Positions 56,983 through 64,000 of a DNA stretch of 64,000 nt are shown piece by piece (the stretch's first letter is position 1; each line of letters begins with the position of its first letter). The stretch is from Dromaius novaehollandiae (Eukaryota > Chordata > Aves > Casuariiformes > Dromaiidae). A model generated the notes under the pieces. It was not told where the DNA came from. It worked only from the letters and a program-made list of their open reading frames with translations, and ran no database searches. Location of the stretch: positions 33,893,904 to 33,957,903 of the forward strand of contig NC_088103.1 in NCBI RefSeq assembly GCF_036370855.1. The letters run 5' to 3'. A program made the position numbers and the translations under genes.

Positions 56983-58340
56983 TCCACTCTGGAGAGTCAT
57001 GACTAGGGGATCTTGGAGAACTTTGAGCCATTTCTTTTGTGTTTTGTGCTAAAATTGCTTAGACTTGCAGAATTTTGGTAGGCAGCCAGTTTTCCCTGAA
57101 CAGAAGAGCAATTTCATAGACGTATTTGCCACACATCTGTGTTGTCTGTGGGACATCACACAGGTGGTCTGTCTTAAGTGACTAACTGTTCTGTTTTAGG
57201 AGCACAGCCTGTAAATGTAAGAGATCTTTCTTTGTCTGGGCTGGCAGGAATGTTGGAAATTTGGATTCTTACAGGAAGTGTTTGTTGTGGTTATTTTTTG
57301 TGGTTTAAAGATATAATTCAGTCTTGTTCTTTACCTACTAATGAAGATATCCTCTTGAGAGGCCTAGGAAAATAATATTATAAAAGCAAGTTGTCTTAAA
57401 ATACCCAAGCCCTAAATTGAACAGAAACCTCAAAGCTAAGCAAGCGTGTATGTGTGAATGAGGCTTGTTTGTTGTCTCTTTGTATTAAAACATTTTGTCT
57501 GTAAGTCTAGTTAGGTGCAGTAACTTCAGTATGTGAATATGGAGCAGCAGCCCTTCTTTTTGAGGGACTGTAACAGAGTTAGTGTGATGCCTGTCAATCT
57601 GGCAACTGAAACCTGGTGATTACTGAGGCCTCCAGGGTAACAAGTTAAGGAGATTCTGCTGTAGTTACTAATTAACCAAGCAAGAGCTCAGCTCCAGCTG
57701 GAGGAGCTGGGCCAGAAGATGAGCGCATGCGTTAGTACAAAAGACCTACACAGTTTTGTTTTCTGTGGTGCTGTCTGTTGGGATTGCAGCATGCCTTCTT
57801 CCGCTGGCAATCCTGAAGGAATCCACTCTTCAGGCGAGTGATGTTGTAACAGCGCTCTGCCACGTGAACCGTGCCATCGGGAATGGGCTCTTACTTGTCT
57901 GAGGCACTCTCCTGCAACGAGAGTGAATGAAAGTTTTCTGTAGTGTGTTTTTATGGTGGTATAATCTCTTACAATGATATGGTGGAGCATGCCACGACTG
58001 TTGATCTTTATGGAGGTGAACAAAGCTCTATTTTACCCACGTGTCTGTGAGTAATCACGGCAATAAAATGCTGACTCTGTCTCTTAGTTGGATACTCTGC
58101 TGCCTTTGAACAATCTTAAGAATGATCTTGCCGTTTCTGGTTTCCTTCCAGTTTTCCACCTCCTGCTCTCAGAATATTATCCTGCCAGCCCTTTGCCCTG
58201 GGGAGTGCAAAGTGCAGCCCTTCGTGGCTGAAAATGAGCCTGCAGGTCCCCTTTCCATGCAGCAGTTACGTGAGGACAAGGATGATCAGTTGCCCATTTT
58301 TATTGCTTGTGAATTGCTTGTCAGTAACTTCTAGTCTTCT

Positions 58341-58358
58341 ATTAAAAAAAAAAAAAAA
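58341..58358. repeat. poly(A) tract
   Basis: A run of about 17 A in CNNM2 intron 1. Confidence 0.7.
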
Positions 58359-61300
58359 ACCTCTTGCCAGTGTGAACATGTTCTTGATAAAATTTGTAAT
58401 TTGGCATGGAGAGTAGGTGTGGCTGTGAGTTTTAGGCAAGCTGCAGGCTTAGTTCTTGCTATCTAGCTTGGGACATCTTTCCATTTGAAGCAAGGAATAG
58501 AGCTCTTAACAGTTACAATTTCTGTGCACAGCAAGTGCAGACAGGGGCCTGAATTTAATATTGCAGGGTATCTAGTAAGAGGCTTTGTTTGAATTTTATT
58601 AGTTAAAATAGGCCTAAATTGTGACTTAGAATTATTTATTAGCTCTAACTTGAGCTCCAAGGGACATCATTAAATTGCTTTTGCTTGAAGATGGATAAAT
58701 TGGTGTGTAACATGTTTTGTTATGTGAATTTGTGTGTTTTTTCTGCTGTGTGCAACTGAAGTATGTGGACAGATAAGGCTGACTTTCTGTTTTATATTTT
58801 AGTGCCCTGATGTAGTTTTGCTTTGTTTTTTTTCCTCCCTCGGTATAAGTTGTATATGTTAGAGGGAGGTTGCGGGGGCAGGGGGGACCAATGCATTTCT
58901 GAAGACAGTGGTTATACAGAGGCTGCTTGGTTAGGTCCTGCCTTTCTCCAGCAGAGCAGAGGAGTAAGAGGAGCTTCAGAGGAGGCCAGGCATAGTGCTT
59001 GTGTGAGTGACTCGGTACACGGATTACACTGCTGTAGCTGTATGGGATTTATACTGCTCTAGCAGATGTGATTGGATCTTTGCTGTGTGCTAGTTCCCTG
59101 CCTTCCCAGGGAATAAGTTATCTTCTCCTTGATATTCTAGTTTGCCCGGAGCCTTTTGGGGTGGTTAGGTTTGAAAACACTAACTCTCCAGCTAGATTCA
59201 AGGACTTCATGCTGCTTGGTAGGAGTCTTTTTTTCTTCTCCTCTGAGTGTGGAAGAATTGCTTGCACTATGTGAATGGGATTTTTCTGGCAAAAATCCCA
59301 CCCTATCAAAATTACTGTTTATTTCTCTTGTTGAAAATCCTGTGCAGACTGTACATCAGCTACCAAAGCTTGAGTGCTCAGTTGCAAGAGAAATGAGAGG
59401 CTTAATTTTCTTATATCAAACGTAGAAGAAATGCTGCTTTTGCTTCTTCAGTAATCATGTATTTATGTTTTCATATGACCCCTGCAGAGGTCACAACAAG
59501 GTTAGAGTTTTATTCCTTTTCCATACGGTAAAACCTGCATCTTTTTTCGTAATCAGAACTGACAGTTCTTTGGGGTCTTTTTGTTTGGTTGATAAAGGCA
59601 CAAGGGAGATTATGATCACTAATGTGGGACTCTTTTTGGCAGTAGCTTACTGGTTTAATCCAACATGTGTTGCATTGGCTGAAGGCTCCCAAGGAGAACC
59701 TGGAAACCAAGAAGTTGCAAAGTTCACCCTGTAGGTAGTCTTGGTGGGGGGTGAAAGTAGGCTGAAGCTCCCAAATGTGGGAATCCCCTGAGGTTAGAGT
59801 TTGAGGAAGGCAGCTGAGGTGATGAAGAAAAAACTCCCCCAAACCAAACAATTTACCTACATAATCAGTGCAGTTTCCAAGAACTACAGCAGTCTGTTGC
59901 TTGATGCCAGTTGTAGGGTTGAATCTCTTGAGTGCTGTTGTGCGCGCAGCCACTGTGCAAGCAAATATAGTAGCTTTCTTTTCCTCCTTTCTTCAGTGCC
60001 CCTGGAATTACAGATGGAGCTGAAGGATTCCCGGTACTGTGTGATGCATTGCAGGTGGGAATCCTAGTTTTTCCTTCTCTTGCCAGGGACACACCTGCTG
60101 TGTAGGATGAGAGGTCTACCAGGAGAGCTCTAATGTTAGTGGCTCTCTTCTGTCCTTAATGTGTGTGGTGGTGGTGGTGTTTTTTCTTTCCAGAACAGCT
60201 GTTCTGAATTTTCCAGTTTTTTTTACTGTAGTCTTTGAAACAAGCTTTTTCTTTTATGAGAAAGAGACAAGGTAGGGAGGCAGGGGAGGAAAGACAGACA
60301 TACATCTGAGTGTTCAGGGCACTTTCATTTCTGACTCCTGGCCTGAAAGCCAGGTTTGAACTTGTTGCTTGCCTGCTGTTTGAACATGGTCCAGTGGTAA
60401 GAGGCTTTACTACATTTCTGCTTTGTAAATCATCAACCTCACATCTTCCAGTAAGGGAAAGAATTCTGGAGTATAGCTTCCAAGAGTAATAGCCCTCTCA
60501 GCCCCGTGCAATGCACAGGCTCCAACCCAAGAGTTTCAAGGAAAGTATTCAGAAAGGGAGAACTTCTCTAGCTGTATTCCTGACCATTTTGGCTTTAAGC
60601 TGTTGGGCTTTGAAGAGAGATCAGTATACTCTGAATAGCTCAGAACAGAAGTTAATAAAACATCTCTTATTTTTCCAAGTTTGTATTGATGATACTCTAG
60701 TAATTTTGCCTTTTTTCCCCCCCTCTGCCCAAATAATCTCTAGCTGAAAATACATGTGGAAGTATAGTATTGGGGGCTGCATCCAGGCACCCTTCTTACC
60801 TGTGTCTCCCTTCTGATTAATGGAAAGCTGGGTGCCTTGCGGAGTGTTTCAGAGGCTTAAAGGAGGGTGCTGAGCAGAGAGCCACTCTGAGGCAGCTGGC
60901 AGGCATGGGGACTTGGGTGGCATTTATGTTGAGTGTGGACCTGCATCAGTTTCCTCTGAGAAGCACTAAATAAGCCATCTCCTGATGGTTTCTAGGGGAA
61001 GCCTCAATGTGAACATTATTTCAGGAGGGAATGAAGTACTCTAAACTTGAGAGATTCATTTAACAAATCTGGTAATTTTAGCTGTCCTCTGTAGCATTGG
61101 AGTTAGTTGTAGCAAGAAATGAAAGAATATATACTGTAATTCAAAGTACTCCTACAGCTAGAAACTGTGCAGTTTTTAGGTGCAGGAAACCTTATGCTAT
61201 GGTGATGCTTGTGAACAGCTCCTAACTAGAGAAAAATCTCATCTCTAGGTTGGTATTTTCTGTGGGGATGATCAGGATGAGAAATACCTGAAGATATAAC

Positions 61301-64000
61301 TGCATGCAGAAGTCCTTGTAAATAAGAACAGGCTATATTTTTACCTTGTAACAACTTAGCTTAACACACACAGGAGATCTGATTTTCCTGTTCCTGTCTG
61401 TTCAGTTCCTCCACAACAAAAAAAGATGACCCAAGGAAACCAAGGACATAACTCTGCTTGAAGTGAGTTGAGTGTTGGACAAGGAGAATGTGGAGGGTCA
61501 TTAAGTGCTTTCAGGAGCTGCTTGAGTGGACAATGGCTAAGCAAGTTTATCAGACAGTGTTTGATGCATGAGGGAGCTGGTGGTGAAGCTGATGGGGAAG
61601 GGCCCACTTACAGAGTCGGAAGTTTTTACTGGCTTCATGTGAGATAACAACCAAACCTCTCCAGCTTGCCAGGATTCATGATGTTTGCCATCTTCATCCA
61701 AGGAAGCTGAATTCTGGCCCATCTTGACATGTCTTGCATAAATGTGACTCCTTTTGCTAGTGCGTTAGAGGAGAGCAGCCTGCGGTGTGTTGCTGTTGAT
61801 GGCAGTGGTTCTGGTTACGATTCTAGCACTCCTCTTCTCTCCTCCCAGCCCTGGTGCTTACCTGATTCCTCAGTGCACTTGTTCAGCTCGCTAGCTGGCT
61901 GAAAGGTATTTGTGCTGGGTCAGGCCAGCATCAGAGCTGAGGCAATGGAGGAAATGGATGTGAAACCAGAGAGCACAAGTTCCAAAACTGTCCTTAAACT
62001 GTTCAAATTGGTGCTGCTATTGTCCCCTTCCCCCAAACGTGTTCCCAGTTCCTCCTTTGGCCTTGTATGAGTGTTTGATGCTGCAGCGAGCTAGAACTGC
62101 TAACTCTGGAAAAAGTTTTTTTGCCAGGGTCACTGTGGAGTTAAGTGAGCAGCAGATGTGGTGCTGGAGGTGGAGCGTGAGGAAGGGTGAGCTGTGGCGA
62201 TGCCAATTTAGACATTGTATCTTGAGACTCTTCAAGACACAGCAAGATCCTTCCCACTGCAAAACATTGTGGTGGGTTAGAAATTGCCATCTGTTTTCTC
62301 CCTAGCACTTACCCTTAGTTTGCCTGTCACCTGGGAGTTTCTAGCTCAAATTGTTGACAGAAGTGACGGTAGCAGCACCAGAGTTCAGGTGACTTGCAGA
62401 ATGTCTAGTCTCTGGTTGTAGTCAACCTTCTTTCATTCATTTCTAGAGGGATTAGGTTCTCTTTCTGTTTCTGTAGAGGGAAAGTCTTTGGGATGGCAAG
62501 TAAAAATAAAGCATCCTAGATAATGTGGGTCCCATGTAAATCTCAAGAGTGAGCAAAGTTCATTTGAGGGTAATCTGGGGGCAGGAGAGATTGTGTTGTC
62601 TCATAGCCAGGCCGGAGAGTTAAGTGTCCGAGCTTTTGGATTTCCTAGTACTGTCTAACTGTGCCGCTTTCTCTTTGTGTTTTGGCTACTTTGCTCTAGA
62701 ATAAGGACTAAATTTTTGTCCTCTTCCCTTGCATCTGTTGAGCATTTTAGTGGGAACCAGTGTGTTTCTTTTTCTTCTGTAATTTAAGGCATATTGTAGG
62801 AAGTTAGGCCTTAGTCTACAGGTAACAGCTTCCTTGTATGATGACTGTAATTTTCTTTAGACTGACAGTCCCTCTAATGACTCAATCCTTTCTTTCTCTT
62901 GTCCCAAGGCCCTCGCCTGTCAGCATCTTACTTAGCACCTTCACTCTCCTTTCTGCAGATCAACACGTACTTCAGCCTGGCACTGTTTGTTGGCAGAAGG
63001 TGAGGAAAATTGGATGGGAGAAAGTAGCTGCAGTTGAGATGTGAGGCCATCTGTTAGGCAAGGGTGGGGAGACATAGTTAAAGTGAATGTCCTAGGGGTT
63101 AGTGGCTTACACTGGACTTTATGGCAGTAATTTTAGTACCCATAAAGCTACACAGAGCATCGTGCTTTTTAACCCTTTACTAACACAGGAGCTTTTAATC
63201 TGTTTTTTAAAACTGTGTCAGAGGTACCATAATCATTTTATCCTATATATCTTGGTTTTAGTTTTCAGGCAGCTTTAAAGTAATACTCAATTTATGATTG
63301 ATTATGTACTACATATTTTCTGTTTTGCCTGGCTGAAAAAACTGTAGGCAAATATTTAAGTGACAAGCCTGTTACTATTGCTTGGATTTCCAGTCTTAAG
63401 GAATATATGAGTAGTTTTTCTGTTGTAGACAACAAGGTGGCAAAGAAAGTAAAACTAAAGACCTTGGCTCCCTCGTGAGCCGGGAAGTCTCAAGCTCTGT
63501 TCCTGGTTCAGCTGGAAAGTTGTTTTTGCACCATGGACAGGTCACTTAATGAGGCTAACGCAACAGCAGTCTGGGTAAGAGGGGAGCAGCGACAGAAATC
63601 CAAGTCTGTTCTCACCGCTGGTGAAATTTGGGATTGGATAGGGATTAGGCCTTTCCCCCATTCTGTGTATGATACGGGTAAATAGCTGCCCACCAACCTG
63701 CTATTTGTCAACAGATAAGGGGGTGTGCAAAACCTCTATCCCTCTTGCTAATTCAGCCCTGCTCCAGAATTGTGCAAGGTAAGCTTTCTCTGTGCTATGT
63801 TGTCCTGCTTTTTCCGAGTGTGCTGACAGAGGCTGGATTCTGCCGCTTCTCTGGCTGTGGTGGCACACCTGTGCGTTGTGGGAGGAAGCTTGCCCAGCTC
63901 CTTTCACATCAGGGTCCAGGCTGTGCTCGCATCCGTGACAGAATTGAAAAAAAAAAGACAAACTCTGTCTTGCTGATAACATTATCGCTATGTCTCTATG

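Larger units (their letters stand above)
48770..64000 (+). other. CNNM2: CNNM2 intron 1 (continues past window)
   Basis: More than 15 kb with no further CNNM2 exon: the next conserved segment (KSHLAIVQRV in human) is not found. The host frame stays open to 49284 past the donor. Otherwise there are simple repeats and AT-rich unique sequence; 49.3-55 kb holds nothing I can name. Confidence 0.85.

Overview
The window is nuclear DNA of a bird. The evidence is five vertebrate genes with GT-AG introns, a cytochrome P450 whose translated exons read like avian CYP17A1, the 3' end of a CR1 retroposon, and compact GC-rich gene bodies between AT-richer introns. The species cannot be named. Gene order is WBP1L(+), CYP17A1(-), BORCS7(+), AS3MT(+), CNNM2(+), the same order and relative orientation as human 10q24.32.

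Layout. Positions 1-24.2 kb hold WBP1L: most of a long first intron, then its last three coding exons at 9058-9160, 19932-20093 and 21517-22253, and a roughly 2 kb 3' UTR. That UTR contains a 637-bp solo LTR with matching 5-bp target duplications. WBP1L and CYP17A1 converge across a 4 kb spacer. CYP17A1 fills 28.2-32.5 kb in eight exons and encodes 504 residues. Its first exon faces BORCS7 across a 1.3 kb intergenic stretch, half of which is a G-rich minisatellite. BORCS7 (33.7-36.95 kb) has five small coding exons for 110 residues. AS3MT (about 38.3-42.26 kb) has ten coding exons for 370 residues, and its start codon appears to be split by an intron. A 4 kb spacer carries a weak LINE-like fragment. 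A large CpG island (about 46.2-48.7 kb) then carries the CNNM2 promoter and its long first coding exon. The rest, to 64 kb, is CNNM2 intron 1, with simple repeats, a 27-bp tandem repeat and one possible old CR1 piece.

The five genes do not form a pathway. CYP17A1 makes sex-steroid and glucocorticoid precursors in the endoplasmic reticulum. BORCS7 is a subunit of the lysosome-positioning BORC complex. AS3MT methylates arsenic. CNNM2 handles magnesium at the plasma membrane. WBP1L is a small membrane adaptor with WW-binding motifs. They are an old synteny block. The shared CYP17A1/BORCS7 intergenic region is the one place where neighbours plausibly share regulation.

I found no new biological system. 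The most useful unusual items are the solo LTR in the WBP1L 3' UTR, the G-rich minisatellite between two divergent promoters, a perfect 229-bp tandem duplication, an inverted-CCAAT array plus a uORF at CNNM2, and the AS3MT split start codon. Transcription starts, poly(A) sites and repeat families are inferred from motifs only.
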